Assembly (NCBI GenBank): GCA_949130495.1
Contig: OX422221.1
Coordinates: 148,699,405-148,763,404, forward strand
Source: Sambucus nigra
Lineage: Eukaryota; Streptophyta; Magnoliopsida; Dipsacales; Adoxaceae
DNA: 64,000 nucleotides
Direction of reading: 5' to 3'
Position numbers and translations under genes: made by a program
Notes under the pieces: generated by a model
What the model was told of the DNA's origin: nothing
Databases searched by the model: none
Seen by the model: the letters and a program-made list of their open reading frames with translations, nothing else
Shown here: in pieces, positions 36,991-48,922 of the stretch
Layout: each line of letters starts with the position of its first letter
How positions within the stretch are numbered: the stretch's first letter is position 1

Positions 36991-38084
36991 CGTTCACCTT
37001 CTCTGAAACAAAACTTCGCATATTCAAACCCAAACACAACCCGAGTGTTTGAGAGAGAGAGAGAGAGTGGTTTGTTCTTGTGTTGCTGTAACCTCGTGAT
37101 TTTTAGATCTTGTACACAATTTAAAAATTTGTGTGAAGATCTAATTTCTTTTTCATAGAAACGTTAGATCTACATACTATATGTTACATTTTCACTAGAT
37201 CTACATTTTTATACTTGATTTAAGAAAATCTTACTGATTTGGTTTTTAAAATGTTTTCTGGTTTCTTTTCTTACGAAACTTGATTCTGACCTAGTTGGAT
37301 TCACACTTGGAGGGTTTTCAATCTCATAAATGTTTTCAAAAGAGATTGATTAAGGTCTTGTCTGATTTTTGAAGCAAGATCTCCATGGAATCTGGGTTAT
37401 CTTTAAAGGTCAAAAGGATTTGAGTTCCGTGAGAAAGAAATAAATTAAAATCACTGCATATAGACTGTATATGTAATTTTTATAGGACTGTTTGTAAATC
37501 TAAGTGTGTGTGAGTTCATGCATGTGTATAGGAATCACTACACAAACACTTAACACACTACTACACTGGAAGTGTTGTGTTTAAGATCTGAAATCATTGA
37601 GTCGACGTAAAGAAGCTAAAGCAAAGGAAGTTAGCAAAATGGAGAACATCATCAACAAATCAGATCTATCAGAAGTTAGAAGGAACCAAGGGGGTATATT
37701 CTTAAACTTAGAATAGGTTGATTTGTGTGCTTGCATGTTGTATTTTTTGTAACTGATTTTTGTTATTAGTGGACTTTTGTTTTTGTGACTTAGAAGTTAC
37801 CGTGGATGTTTCCTCTGTTGGGAGAGGTTTTACCACGTTAAAATCTTTGTGTTTATTATCTTCATCTACTCATCTCATTCTCTAAGTGTGCTGTATTTTT
37901 GAAACTGCCTTAGTTTTTAAAAATTGATTACATAATCTTAATTACTCTCGTACATAAGTTTCTTTGTAAACACATCTTGTTTATAATTTTTATTTTAAAA
38001 AAGAAAAGGGTTTCTCCAACAAACATTCAGAGTTGCTTATACAGTTTAACCTTGTGTTAAACGACATTAGCGACGTTTTTCAAT

Positions 38085-38096
38085 TGGTATCAGAGC
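38085..38096 (+). other. Element C primer-binding site (initiator Met tRNA)
   Basis: Perfect TGGTATCAGAGC followed by CAGG, two bases after the LTR. Confidence 0.9.
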
Positions 38097-38158
38097 CAGG
38101 TTAACTTTTTATTTCAAAGATCTTGTGTTTCTGAAATCGTTTTCTGAAAAATATAACT

Positions 38159-39914
38159 ATGGACGAGAAGAATGAAAGGTTTGGTAATCTGTCCAGACCT
38201 CCACTCTTTGATGGAAACAACTTTGCTTACTGGAAAGTAAGAATGGTTGCCTTCATCCAAGGGACTTTAGGAGATGATGTCTGGGACATTATCGAAAATG
38301 GATACACTTATCCTACTAAACCAGCCACTGAAGGAAGTGATGAGAGGGTAAAGAAAATCTTAAATGAATTTACACAAGAAGAGAAAACCATTTCTCGAAA
38401 TAACAATAAAGGCAAGAATGCCATTTTTATGTCCATTAATGAGTATGAGTTCAAGAGAATCTCATCTTGTGCCACTTCTAAGGAAGCTTGGGACACTTTA
38501 ATCACTGCTCATGAAGGAGACTCAAGAGTTAAAGCTGCTAAAACTCAAATGCTTATCCAGCAGTACAACTCTTTAATCATGTCTGACTCTGAATCTTTTG
38601 ATGATTTTTACATGAACTTAACTGATATAGTTACTAAGTTGCATGCTAATGGTATAACTTATGATAGGAATGAAATTGTCTCTAAAATTCTAAGGTCATT
38701 ACCACAAAAGTTTGACAGTAAGAGGTATGCTATTGAGGAAATGAATGATCAAAACCTTACCCCCTGAGTTACTCATTAGCAAAATTAGGACTGTGGAAAT
38801 GGAATTAGACTTTAAGAAACAATTGAATCATTCCCAAAGAAAACAACCTAACTCTAACTTGAGTTTTGCCTCTAAGATACCCAAACTTGAGTCTAATTTG
38901 ATCAACTCTGACTCTGATGAGGAGTGTGATATAGAAAAACTTGATAATCAGATTGCCTTAATATCTAAACAATTTAAGAAAATTGTCAAATTTCGAAACA
39001 AACAGGCAACTAAACAAGGCAAGCCTAATTATCCTAGTCAGTCTAATCCCAAACCTCATGAGAGAGGTCTTGACAAACACTCTAAGGACAACAATTCCAG
39101 ACCCACTAGAGACCTTAAAAAGATTGAATGTTTTAGATGTGGGAAACTAGGTCACATTGCTCACGACTGCAGAGTTAATCTGAATAAAGCCAACACACAC
39201 AATAGAGCCAATGTCTGTAAAACTTGGAATGATTCAAGTGACTCTGATGAAGAGAAACTTGAGTCATCTAATGTACTTGACCCTTGCATGTCCTTTTATG
39301 CTAAGATCATTTACAATGATGATATGCCTGCGTGTGATAATGATGCTACTACTCTTGCTTGTGTGAATACTCCTTTGATTGGACTAGATGCTTTATTGTC
39401 TGAAAATGTTGCTAGTTCTAGTTCCGTGTGTGTGAGTCAAAGTGATCTCGATAATGACGATGCAAATGGGTGCGTGAGTACTAAAACTGAATCGTTAGGG
39501 GTCACTACACACACTTCACTTAGCGACTCAAACACAGATGACCTCCCAGATATCCATACCTTATATGCTAAAACTCTTAAAAAAGGCACTAGATTGGAGA
39601 AGACTGTTAGAGACCTGACTAAGAAATTAGATGATCTATGTCTTATTGTAAAGTTGAATGCTGAAGAGTACACTAACCAGTGTCTGACTCATCAATCTGA
39701 AATTGAAACTTTTGATCAAAAATTAAAAGAGTTGACTAAAACTAATGAAATTCTGGAAATGAAATATAAGGGAACATTATTAGAATTGGAGGAAGCAAAA
39801 ACAAAGACAACTACTGTTTTCAAAATTTTTTCTAAGTTTGAAAATAATTCAAATTGCTTTACTGACTTTGTTGTTGACTCCAAGACCAATTCTGATGATA
39901 GAACCGGTATTTGA
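38159..39914 (+). pseudogene. Element C gag, broken by a frameshift and a stop
   Basis: Starts at 38159 (MDEKNERFG). The N-terminal copia gag signature appears as PPLFDGNNFAYWKVRMVAF, followed by KEAWDTLITAHEGDSRVK and the UBN2-type capsid region. An extra C in the run at about 38758 shifts the frame within QNLTP; the reading continues in the frame that starts at 38745. The zinc knuckle CFRCGKLGHIAHDC is near 39128. After it comes an acidic, then a coiled-coil-rich stretch (KELTKTNEILEMKYKGTLLE). The frame stops at a TGA at 39912, which interrupts rather than ends the polyprotein because the same frame continues downstream. Confidence 0.9.
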
Positions 39915-41159
39915 TTTTGCCCTAAGAACAAACCACAAACTACTAAACTTGAACCTATTAAGTTTGTGTCTGGGGGCAAAATACCAATTGAAACATGTCT
40001 AGACTTTCATTTGATTAAAAATGAATTTGATCAAAAACAACAACAGAAAGACATTGGAGAGTCTAGTACTTCTAAGGCTGGCAATGCACTTAAGACTAAA
40101 TACGTCTGTCCTTTGATCAGAAAGGCTGATTCTACCTATAAGACCATACCTCCTAGGAAGAACACTTCTGAACAGAATGCTGTCAAACCTATCTTTAGAA
40201 GTTTTCCTAAGGAAATTCATCCCTCAAGCAATCAATATTGCTCCTACTGTGACATTTATGGTCATTCCTTTGAAGGCTGTTTTGGTAGGCGTCTAAATAC
40301 CCCTGTTTACAACACTTCTGTCTACAAGAACTTTAACTATTCTAGGAAAAGTCGTAACAGTTATGTCTTTCCAAGACAACCTGATAAGAACTCTAACTAC
40401 AGAAATAGAAAGACCAAAACTAAGAGTTCATTTAAGATAAAGGCTCCCAGAAACTTTCCTAAACCAAAAGCTCAACTTTTTCACAACAATCAGTTTGCTG
40501 CTCCAAATGTTTTTCGACAAAAAACTGTGTCTCGAAAATTTTATCAAATGAGGGCAAACTTGCGCAAAATTAAAACTAGAGCTATTTGGGTTAGAAAAGA
40601 TGATCTTTTACCCCAAATGAAGTGTAACATTGTTATCAATGCCTTAAAAGCTGAACACACTTCATCTGGTTGGTATTTAGATTCAGGATGCTCCAAACAT
40701 ATGACAGGAGATGAAACCAAACTTTTAAACAAAACCAGATTTGCTGGTGGGAAAGTAGTTTTTGGTGATGGTGTTTCATCTCAGATCATAGGTAAAGGAA
40801 CCCTAAAAGAAGAAGGAATGCCTGTTCTCGAAAATGTTCTGTTAGTTAAAGGCCTTAAAGCCAACCTCCTAAGTATATCACAATTTTGTGACTCTGACCA
40901 TACTGTCACCTTTTCAAAGAACAATTGTAAAATTCTAAATGATAAAGGTGAATGCATTATTATAGGATTTAGAACACCTGACAATTGTTATACTGTCAAG
41001 ACTAGTTCTGAAACCTGTAACATTGTCAGAATGGATGACAATGAGATCTGGCATAATCGTATGGGTCACTTAAGTTATGATATCCTTGGTAGATTGTCTA
41101 GTCAGGAGATTGTTAGAGGTATTCCTAAAATTAAACCTATTTCCAGTGTTGTTGTGATC
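39915..41159 (+). pseudogene. Element C second zinc knuckle, protease and pre-integrase region
   Basis: Same frame as gag after its stop. A second CCHC motif, YCSYCDIYGHSFEGC, lies near 40236. The aspartic protease signature WYLDSGCSKHMTG is near 40670 and the flap-side motif NLLSISQFCD near 40863. The integrase N-terminal histidines appear in HNRMGHLSYD. A single-base loss near 41150 shifts the frame exactly where the zinc-finger cysteines of integrase would follow. Two zinc knuckles in one gag-pol are uncommon for copia elements; large SIRE-type elements may have this. Confidence 0.9.
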
Positions 41160-41900
41160 ATTGCCAGGAAGGAAAAATAGTTAAGACTTCGCATAAAAAG
41201 GTTAAAGACATCCTCACCTCTAGACCTTTAGATCTCATCCACATGGACCTTATTGGTCCCTCTAGAACTGTTAGTCTTTGTGGACACAGTTATATCCTTG
41301 TCATGGTTGATGATTTCACACGATTCACTTGGGTTGCTTTCTTAAAACATAAATCTGACACGTTTCAGAATTTTTTGAAAATTCTATTAAGAATTGAAAA
41401 TGAGAAGGACACACAAGTCAATCGCATTCGTAGTGATAGAGGGGGAGAGTTCATAGACACATGAATAGTTGAATATTATGACTACAACGGTTACAAACAT
41501 GAATTTAGTGCCCCTAAAACTCCTCAGCAGAATGGCATTGCTGAAAGGAAAAACCGAACTCTTCAAGAGATGGCACGTGTCATGTTGCATGCCAAATTCC
41601 TACCTAAATACTTTTGGGTAGAATCCATTAGAACTGCCTGTCACATCACTAATAGGGTCTATCTTAGGAAAAACTCTAAACAAACCCCTTATGAGTTGTG
41701 GTACGGTAAGAAGCCTAATCTGAAATACCTAAGAACCTTTGGAAGTCAGTGTTATGTCTGTAAAGATAGAGGACATCTGTCTAAATTCGAAACTCGTGGT
41801 GATAAAGCCATCTTCTTAGGATACTCTCCAAACAGTCGTGCTTATCGTATATACAATCTGCGTACTAAGGCTCTTATGGAATCGATAAATGTAATTGTAA
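41160..41900 (+). pseudogene. Element C integrase core, broken
   Basis: After the frameshift the reading continues with LIHMDLIGPSRTVSLCGHSY (first catalytic D), IRSDRGGEF (second D) and NGIAERKNRTLQEMAR (catalytic E). A TGA at 41462 cuts it between the second D and the E. Downstream lie YFWVESIRTACHITNRVYLR and the copia C-terminal block containing FLGYSPNSRAYRIYN. Integrase inserts the DNA copy, making the 5-bp TTAGA duplication seen here. Confidence 0.92.
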
Positions 41901-42853
41901 GTGACACTATTGTCGAAAATAAGATATCTGAATCACCTATTGTGGTTGAATCTGAAAATGATTTCAAAATTGATTCACCAGAAATAGATGACTCATTACC
42001 TATTGAGAGTCCAGAAGTACCTGGCTGGGTATCTAAAGATCATCCCATTGACAACGTGGTCGGTAATCCTAATGAGCTAGTTCGTACTAGATCCCAGTTA
42101 AGAAGTTATGCTAATTACGCATGTTTCGTCTCCCTTGTGGAACCGAAAAATGTTAATGAAGCCTTGAATGACACACACTGGATTTCTGCTATGCAGGAAG
42201 AACTTTTACAATTTGTCATTCACGATGTCTGGTATCTTGTACCTCGGCCTCAAAATAAAAATGTTATTGGAACACGTTGGATTTTCAAGAACAAATCTGA
42301 TGAAAATGGGGTAATTCTTAGAAACAAATCTAGACTAGTTGCTCAAGGATACTCTCAAATAGAAAGGATAGATTTCAGCGAGACTTTTTCCCCTGTCACT
42401 CGTCTTGAATCTGTTCGACTTCTTTTCGCCATAGCGTGTTACTTAAAATTCACACTTTATCAAATGGATGTCAAATCTGCCTTCTTAAATGGGATTCTGT
42501 CCGAAGAGACATATGTAGAACAACCCAAAGGGTTCATTGATCCTAAATACCCTAACCATGTCTTTCGTCTAAAAAAGGCTTTGTATGGCTTAAAACAAGC
42601 TCCTAGAGCTTGGTATGAACGCCTTTCCAACTTTTTGTTGGATAAGGGTTTTAAGAGAGGACGAAATGACCAGACTCTCTTTGTCAAACATTTTGACAGT
42701 AATATTATTATAGCCCAAGTCTATGTAGACGACATCATTTTTGGGTCAACTTCTTCATTTGAAGTTAAATCCTTTTCTGCTAGTATGCATAAGGAATTTC
42801 ACATGTCCCTTATGGGGGAGCTACAACTCTTCTTAGGATTTCAAGTGAAATAG
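41901..42853 (+). pseudogene. Element C reverse transcriptase, broken
   Basis: In frame with integrase. A variable linker is followed by NEALNDTHWISAMQEEL, WIFKNKSDENGVILRNKSR, LVAQGYSQIERIDFSETFSP, LYQMDVKSAFLNG, YGLKQAPRAWYERL and the catalytic QVYVDDIIFGST near 42716. This is a full Ty1/copia RT domain. A TAG at 42851 follows LGFQVK where glutamine is expected (CAG to TAG), separating it from the connection to RNase H. Confidence 0.95.
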
Positions 42854-43666
42854 AATTCAGATGGTCTTTTTGTATCTCAAACCAAGTATGCCTTAGACCT
42901 TGTTAAGAAATTTGTCTTAGATAATGCTAAAGTCGCCAAAATGCCTATGAGTACTACTGTTAAATTATGTAAAGATGAAACTGGAAAGTTAGTTGATTCC
43001 ACACTCTATCGTAGTATGATTGGTAGCCTACTCTACCTAACTGCCTCACGACCAGACATAATGTATGATGTATGTCTGTGTGCTCGTTACCAGAATAACC
43101 CTAAAGAGAGCCTTTTATTGAGAGTAAAACGTATAATAATGTACATAAAAGGCACTATTAACCTTGGACTTAGGTACACTAAGGATACCTATAACACCAT
43201 CATAGGGTATACTGATGCTGATTGGGCCGGTTGTACTGATGATAGTAAAAGTACATCAGGTGCTTGTTATTATGTCGGCAATAATTTAGTTGGTTGGAGT
43301 AGCAAAAAACAGAATTGCACATCTTTATCTACGGCTGAGTCCGAATATATAGCTGCAGGAAGTTGCTGTGCTCAATTGTTATGGATCAAACAGATGTTAA
43401 GTGATTATGGGATTAAAGAAGAACAATTACAATTGTATTTTGACAATCAAAGCGCCATTAACATATCTAAAAACCTGGTTCAACACTCGTGAACTAAACA
43501 TATTAAAATAAGGCATCATTTTATTCGCGAACTTGTTGAAACTAAGGAATTAGAAATTCATTACCTGCCTACTGATCTGCAACTTGCAGACATGTTCACT
43601 AAACCTTTAGACTATAATAGATTTCTGTATTTGCGAAATTCTATAGGCATGGTTTGCGCTGATTAA
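42854..43666 (+). pseudogene. Element C RNase H and pol C-terminus
   Basis: Same frame as RT. Landmarks: FVSQTKYALDLVKKF, YRSMIGSLLYLTASRPDIM, the first catalytic Asp in GYTDADWAG near 43207, LSTAESEYIAAGSCCAQLLW, and LYFDNQSAI. A TGA at 43490 stands where arginine is expected before TKHIKIRHHFIREL. The pol reading ends at TAA 43664-43666 after NSIGMVCAD. Confidence 0.93.
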
Positions 43667-43974
43667 ACTCTCAAGACTTTAAGTTTTACCCTTTGTCCAT
43701 TTGAGACAAAATGGGGGAGAAATTTGAGTTTTATGAGTTTCTTTTTGTTCACATTTCATCTAAACTGCTTGATCTTAGTGTGTATATTTGCAGGAATCTC
43801 TTCTACTGATTATCTGCCGCTTCTAGTGTAAAAGTTTGTAAATAGTTGAGTTATGTAATTTTTGACTTTCTAGGAATTGGGTAGATAGTATCTTTTGTAT
43901 AGGACTAGGTTTTATTTTTTTTGGTTCCCTACGAGTTTTAAGCTAACTCAAAGGAGATTTTGTCTCATATTTCT
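43667..43974 (+). other. Element C region between pol and polypurine tract
   Basis: About 300 bases with no env-like frame. A second purine-rich run, AAAATGGGGGAGAAA, occurs near 43708, upstream of the functional-looking tract. Confidence 0.6.
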
Positions 43975-43986
43975 AAAGGGGGAGAT
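43975..43986 (+). other. Element C polypurine tract
   Basis: AAAGGGGGAGAT directly before the right LTR; typical of copia elements. Confidence 0.88.
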
Positions 43987-44725
43987 TGAAGCACCTTATA
44001 CCTTTGACTTGCTTAAGTCTACATTGTATAAGTGCTCAACTAATTTGGAAATATTGACAAAATTGGTAGTCTATCCTAGAAACCAAAAAGCCTCAGAACC
44101 TAACTCTCTAATCCTCTTTAAAGATCAATGATGGTATAAAATGAATCACACTACACACAATTAGAAGTGCATACATGTGTTAATATTGCTTAAAATTGAG
44201 TGTGTGTTTAATTCCCCTTTAATCGGAGCTTTAATATTTTTTTGGGAATTTTTAAATAATTTTAAACCTTTTTAAACATTTTTTTTAAACATTTTTGAAT
44301 AAATGTTTTTATTAATAAAATGGGTTAATATAGTTTGTGGGGTTAATATACTATTTTGGAAACTTCTTTTTTCACTGAAATGTTTGGTTGGGTACGATCT
44401 CAAAGCACTAGAGACTTCAGGGTGATGTTTTGTAATTAGTTTGACAGGTGTGTGAGAGCCTCTTACCATCCAACACTTGTCATCCTTTTGGTGCGTTAGT
44501 TTGTGTTTGTTATGTGAGAGGATAGCCAGTTGCATTGGTGATCGTTGGATCTTTCCTTATTAAGGGTCTGCATGCGTTCTTAGTTAATCCCAGTGCAAAC
44601 CTTTTGAACCAATCAGAACCATCTTAATCTACCGCTGTTTTATAACCATAGGATCAAGTCAAACCTTGCAAGACTTCATCACAGCCATTGATTTGCCTCG
44701 ATCATCCAGAACCTTCCCCAGGCAC

Positions 44726-44733
44726 TATATATA
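44726..44733 (+). promoter_or_regulatory. TATA box of element C 3' LTR
   Basis: Same TATATATA as in the left LTR; could drive read-out transcription into the remaining LTR of element B. Confidence 0.5.
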
Positions 44734-44859
44734 CCCTTCACTTCTCAGCCTTAGAGAACTTTTTGTCATTCGTCTTTCTGAGAGAAAAAAATAAGAGAGA
44801 AGAGAGAAGAGAGAAGTGAGAGAGAAAAGAGAAGAGAGAGGAAGAAAAACCGGTTAGCC

Positions 44860-44882
44860 AAACCCTAACCCTAACCCTAAAC
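44860..44882 (+). repeat. Telomere-like CCCTAA repeats in element C 3' LTR
   Basis: Three CCCTAA units starting AAACCCTAA; one unit fewer than in the left LTR. Confidence 0.85.
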
Positions 44883-45968
44883 AGTTCACCTTCTCTGAAA
44901 CAAACCTTCGCATATTCAAACCCAAACACAACCTGAGTGTTTGAGAGAGAGAGAGAGAGTGGTTTGTTCTTGTGTTGCTGTAACCTCGTGATCTTTAGAT
45001 CTTGTACACAACTGAAACATTTGTGTGAAGATCTAGTTTCTTTTTCATAGAAACGTTAGATCTACATACTATATGTTACATTTTCACTAGATCTGCATTT
45101 TTATACTTGATTTAAGAAAATCTTACTGATTTGGTTTTTAAAATGTTTTCTGGTTTCTTTTCTTACGAAACTTGATTCTGACCTAGTTGGATTCACACTT
45201 GGAGGGTTTTCAATCTCATAAATGTTTTCAAAAGAGATTGATTAAGGTCTTGTCCGATTTTTGAAGCAAGATCTCCGTGGAATCTGGGTTATCTTTAAAG
45301 GTCAAAAGGATTTGATTTTCGTGAGAAAAAATAAATTAAAATCACTGCATATAGACTGTATATGTAATTTTTATAGGACTGTTTGTAAATCTAAGTGTGT
45401 GTGAGTTCATGCATGTGTATAGGAATCACTACACAAACACTTAACACACTACTACACTGGAAGTGTTGTGTTTAAGATCTGAAATCATTGAGTCGACGTA
45501 AAGAAGCTAAAGAAAAGGAAGTTAGCAAACTGGAGAACATCATCAACAAATCAGATCTATCAGACGTTAGAAGGAACCAAGGGGGTATATTCCTAAACTT
45601 AGAATAGGTTGATTTGTGTGCTTGCATGTTGTATTGTTTGTAACTGATTTTTGTTATTAGTGGACTTTTGTTTTTGTGACTTAGAAGTCACCGTGGATGT
45701 TTCCTCTGTTGGGAGAGGTTTTACCACGTTAAAATCTTTGTGTTGATTATCTTCATCTACTCATCTCATTCTCTAAGTGTGCTGTATTTTTGAAACTGCC
45801 TTAGTTTTTAAAAACTGATTACACAATCTTAATTACTCTCGTACATAAGTTTCTTTGTAAACACATCTTGTTTATAATTTTTATTTTAAAAAAGAAAAGG
45901 GTTTCTCCAACAAACATTCGGAGTTGCTTATACAGTTTAACCTTGTGTTAAACGGCCGACGTTTTTCA

Positions 45969-45973
45969 TTAGA
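45969..45973. repeat. Target-site duplication of element C, right (TTAGA)
   Basis: Partner of 36085-36089. Confidence 0.92.
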
Positions 45974-47015
45974 ATATATATTATATGAGTATTTAATATA
46001 TATATATGAATTTCTAAAATTTAGGAAACTGCCTACTGTGTTATGGTAAGTAAGACATGTATAATGACTGAAATTGGGAATAATTGTTTTGGAAAAGTAT
46101 GATATAATATTGAAAAACTTTATGAATCAATAAAGTTAAAATGAGCGTTTTGTGCTAAATGAAATTATCCTTTTAAACCATGATGTTGTTAAATCTTAAA
46201 TCTTGAGAGTAACCTAAGATAAGTTAAATCCTTGGGGAAAGATAGTGTGATATATGATGAGATAAACCATTAGGAAGGTTAGTGCGATAGGTGTGCACAT
46301 TAGAAGAGAGGTGAGAATTTCTCAAGAGAGTGTCGCACTAATATGTTGTTGCATTGGCCTGTATCAATTTAAATACTTGCTAAACGAATTTTTAAATCAT
46401 ATACACTATCGGTCTCTGACCCGTTTCTTTTCCTCTTTCTCTCTTGTATATATATGTATATATTACAGGTTCCCAGCCACAAGGGCGTCTTGTTTAGGAT
46501 CCCTTGGAAGGAACGTGCTGCAGCTTAGGTGGGAGTTGCAGGCCACTTGCTTAGACGATTTCATTTACTTGATTTCGCTTCTATCATTCTCCTTATTGGG
46601 CATGGGTCACCCTTTCCACTATTTATCTGTTTTATTGGGACATTGGTATTTCAGTTATTTCGAGAACTGTTACTTTGGGATTTATTCAGCTTGTATGTTT
46701 TACTTTAGGTTTTAAATGTTGGGATTTTGAATGTTGAATGTTTAAATTAATTGGATTATGTTCCAGGATAATTGTGGTATGATTCTTACTTATTGAAAAT
46801 GTTGTTAATAATTAAATAAATAATTTTTCTTTAAAAATAAAATTTGGTTAGTAATGCTAAAAATGGTTTTGACACTTAGCTTAATTAATTAGGGTGTTAA
46901 TTTGGAAAAAAATTTATTTTCACGACAGTGATGCTAAGAATGAACCAATTGTTCACCTTGATTTTAATTTAATAAAGGAGTGATCGCCCGATATTTAATT
47001 AGGCGGGGTGTCATA
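45974..47015 (+). repeat. Element B 5' LTR, second part
   Basis: Continues the LTR after element C. Contains the intron-like block at 46311-46468 and ends GTGTCATA, where the right LTR ends GTGTCACA. Confidence 0.92.
46311..46468 (+). promoter_or_regulatory. Intron-like block in element B 5' LTR
   Basis: Donor AGAGAGGTGAGAA, branch-type TCTCTGACCCG about 49 nt before the acceptor, a pyrimidine-rich tract (TTTCTTTTCCTCTTTCTCTC), and acceptor ATATTACAG; 158 nt. Confidence 0.5.
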
Positions 47016-47017
47016 GG

Positions 47018-47029
47018 TGGTATCAGAGC
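47018..47029 (+). other. Element B primer-binding site (initiator Met tRNA)
   Basis: Perfect TGGTATCAGAGC, two bases after the LTR. Confidence 0.9.
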
Positions 47030-47200
47030 ATCAGGTTCTAGTGTCCATAGGATCTGTATGACTTATTTTCTCTTTCAGCTTAACGTTTTTGCTATAGAGC
47101 CCTATTTTTAGGATTATTGTATTCCTACTTTTACGTTTACGTCTTCAGCTATTTGATATTTGATAATGACTGTAGACTAATAAACTTCTTCACGTTTCAG

Positions 47201-48310
47201 ATGCCTCTGAGACGTGAACCGAAGGATAGGCGTGCCCAGACCGAGCAGCCAGCAGCTCCGGCACAAGGCACTATGAATGCTAATGAAGTAGCCGCCATTG
47301 TTGCTCAGGCGGTGAATGCCGCGCTAGCGGTGGTTCAACAGGATCCACCCCAGATTAAGGCAGTGGCACCAGTACCAGCACAACTTCCATCTGCATGGGA
47401 GAGGGTTAGGGATGCTTTTCAGAATACGCATCCCCCTGAGTTCTCTGGTATCTCAGATATCGTCACAGTCAGCCAATGGAAGAAAGACATCCAGCGGCAT
47501 CTTCGTATGTATGAGTGCACCGACGTACAAAGGCAGTTATTGGCTTCCTTTAAGCTGGTGGGGGCCTCTTTGAAGTGGTGGGAGTCCACTACCACCTTGG
47601 AGGAGAGGGACACGTTCCCTATTCAGTCATTCTGGGAGCGGTTTGACCGCAAGTACTTTCAACCCGCCGTGCAGACTGAGATGAGGCAGAAATTACTGAA
47701 TTTGAAATAGGAGAACTATACCGTTGCTGAGTATGAGGAGGAGTTCATGAGACTTCTCACCATAGTGCCAGATGAGGCACCTACTGATAGTAAGAAGATA
47801 ATGTTGTTTGTGGACGGGTTAGCTTGGAGGATCCGTCAGCATCTTATAGGGAATCTATCCCTGAGTACTTTCACTGATGTACTCAATACTGCGTTACTAC
47901 ATTGCCAGGATCACTGCTTTCATCTGTAGGGAAGCAAGAGAGTAGGGGAGTCCAGCCAGCAGGGCAGGACCGGGGGTAATAGTGCTAGTGGGGCAATATC
48001 TCATGGCCAGACTCGTCAGCAAGAGCAGAGTTCCCATCAGGGGGACCCTGCTAAGCGATTATGTTCAGGTGATTCTAGACAGAGATTTGGAGGTTATAGG
48101 CAGGGCCATCAGGGCCAGCCTAATCAGCAGGACCAACAAGGCCAACACCGACATCAGGGCCAACAGGGCCAGTGGCGGGGAGGTAACGGCCAGCAGGGCC
48201 GTGGTCAGCAGGGTCAGAGGGGAGGCAACTTTAGAGGCCAGTGTTTTGTGTGCGGCAAGCATGGTCATAAATGGCAGGATTGCCCAGAGAGTAATAGGGC
48301 CCCATAGCAG
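47201..48310 (+). pseudogene. Element B gag (capsid and zinc knuckle), broken
   Basis: The start is placed at 47201 (MPLRREPKD), because upstream codons of the longer frame lie in the leader. An alanine-rich N-terminus is followed by the capsid-like region with HPPEFSG and WESTTTLEERD, then a glutamine/glycine-rich linker, then one zinc knuckle CFVCGKHGHKWQDC (CX2CX4HX4C) near 48242. Gag packages the element's RNA into virus-like particles. Stops interrupt it at 47708, 47927 and 48305, all in one frame. Those at 47708 and 48305 stand where glutamine is expected, consistent with CAG to TAG. It is directly continued by the protease region in the same frame. Confidence 0.88.
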
Positions 48311-48922
48311 CAGGGTGCCCGTAATGAGCCACAAAGACCACTTTTTCCAGCTGCCCTCCCAGCTCCAGCCCAGGTGCCAGCCCTACCAGCCGTTCCAACA
48401 GCTCTAGTGCAGCAGGGGCAGTTACAGTATGAACGTGTCTATAACGTCCACCAGGCAGCATCTCCACAGGCACCACCCGCGATTGAGGGTATGTTTCCTA
48501 TCCATGGTACTATGGGTCGGGTTTTGTTTGATACTGGGGGGACGCATTATTTTATAGCTACGCATTTTACTAAGGCCTTAGGGTTGTTAGCCACAGCAGA
48601 GAGCACAGTGACGTGTGTAGACTCACCACGAGGGAGTGGATCGCTTATTTTCTTTATATGCCGGGGAGTGGGGGTAGAGATTGGTAGTTTGGTATTACCT
48701 ACAGACATGTTAGTCTTAGATATGCATGAGCATGATGTTATTATCGGTATGGATTGGCTCGCAGCTTATAGAGCCATGATTGATTGCTTCGGTGGGAGCA
48801 TTATTTTTGCCATTCCGGGGCAAGAGATGTTTGTAGTGGCGATGCCTCGCCCAGAGGGAGGTTCGACCGCTCATTTGTATTATATAGAGGAGGATGCCTC
48901 TAAGGAGGTTGTGATTCCTTAA
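48311..48922 (+). pseudogene. Element B retropepsin-like protease region
   Basis: Same frame as gag. The aspartic protease active site appears as LFDTGGTHYFIA at about 48524; family members usually have DTGA, so the residue after DTG is changed. The downstream flap-side motif is VIIGMDWLAAY. The region ends in a TAA at 48920. The protease would cut the polyprotein into its mature parts. The frame continues beyond the stop into RT. Confidence 0.85.

Larger units (their letters stand above)
36090..38082 (+). repeat. Element C 5' LTR (1,993 bp)
   Basis: Near-identical to 43987-45968 (one difference in a ~115-base sample near 36241). Contains a TATA box at 36828, a GA-rich leader and telomere-like repeats at 36962-36990. 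Confidence 0.94.
36090..45968 (+). mobile_element. Element C: Ty1/copia LTR element (probably SIRE/Maximus-like)
   Basis: Two LTRs of about 2 kb (36090-38082 and 43987-45968) begin TGAAGCACC and end GTTTTTCA. TTAGA is duplicated at 36085-36089 and 45969-45973, inside the left LTR of element B. The primer site is at 38085 and the polypurine tract at 43975-43986. The interior order gag, protease, integrase, RT, RNase H (integrase before RT) defines Ty1/copia. The long gag with zinc knuckle and coiled coil and the 2-kb LTR suggest the SIRE/Maximus lineage, but there is no env-like frame in the ~300 bases after RNase H. Four nonsense codons and two frameshifts make it immobile on its own. Confidence 0.93.
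43987..45968 (+). repeat. Element C 3' LTR (1,982 bp)
   Basis: Right copy. It has one fewer CCCTAA unit than the left copy and a short deletion near its 3' end (AACGGCCGACG against AACGACATTAGCGACG). Confidence 0.94.

Noticed and set aside
36840..37037. Minus-strand frame with an arginine/valine repeat
   Set aside because: Shadow of the CCCTAA repeats and the GA-rich leader in the copia LTR.
46293..46715. 140-codon plus-strand frame, with a relative at 54181-54552
   Set aside because: It lies in the LTRs of element B, spans the intron-like block, and differs in length between copies; no domain.
47117..47200. Upstream extension of element B gag
   Set aside because: The first codons are hydrophobic leader sequence unlike gag; the ATG at 47201 fits the family start better.
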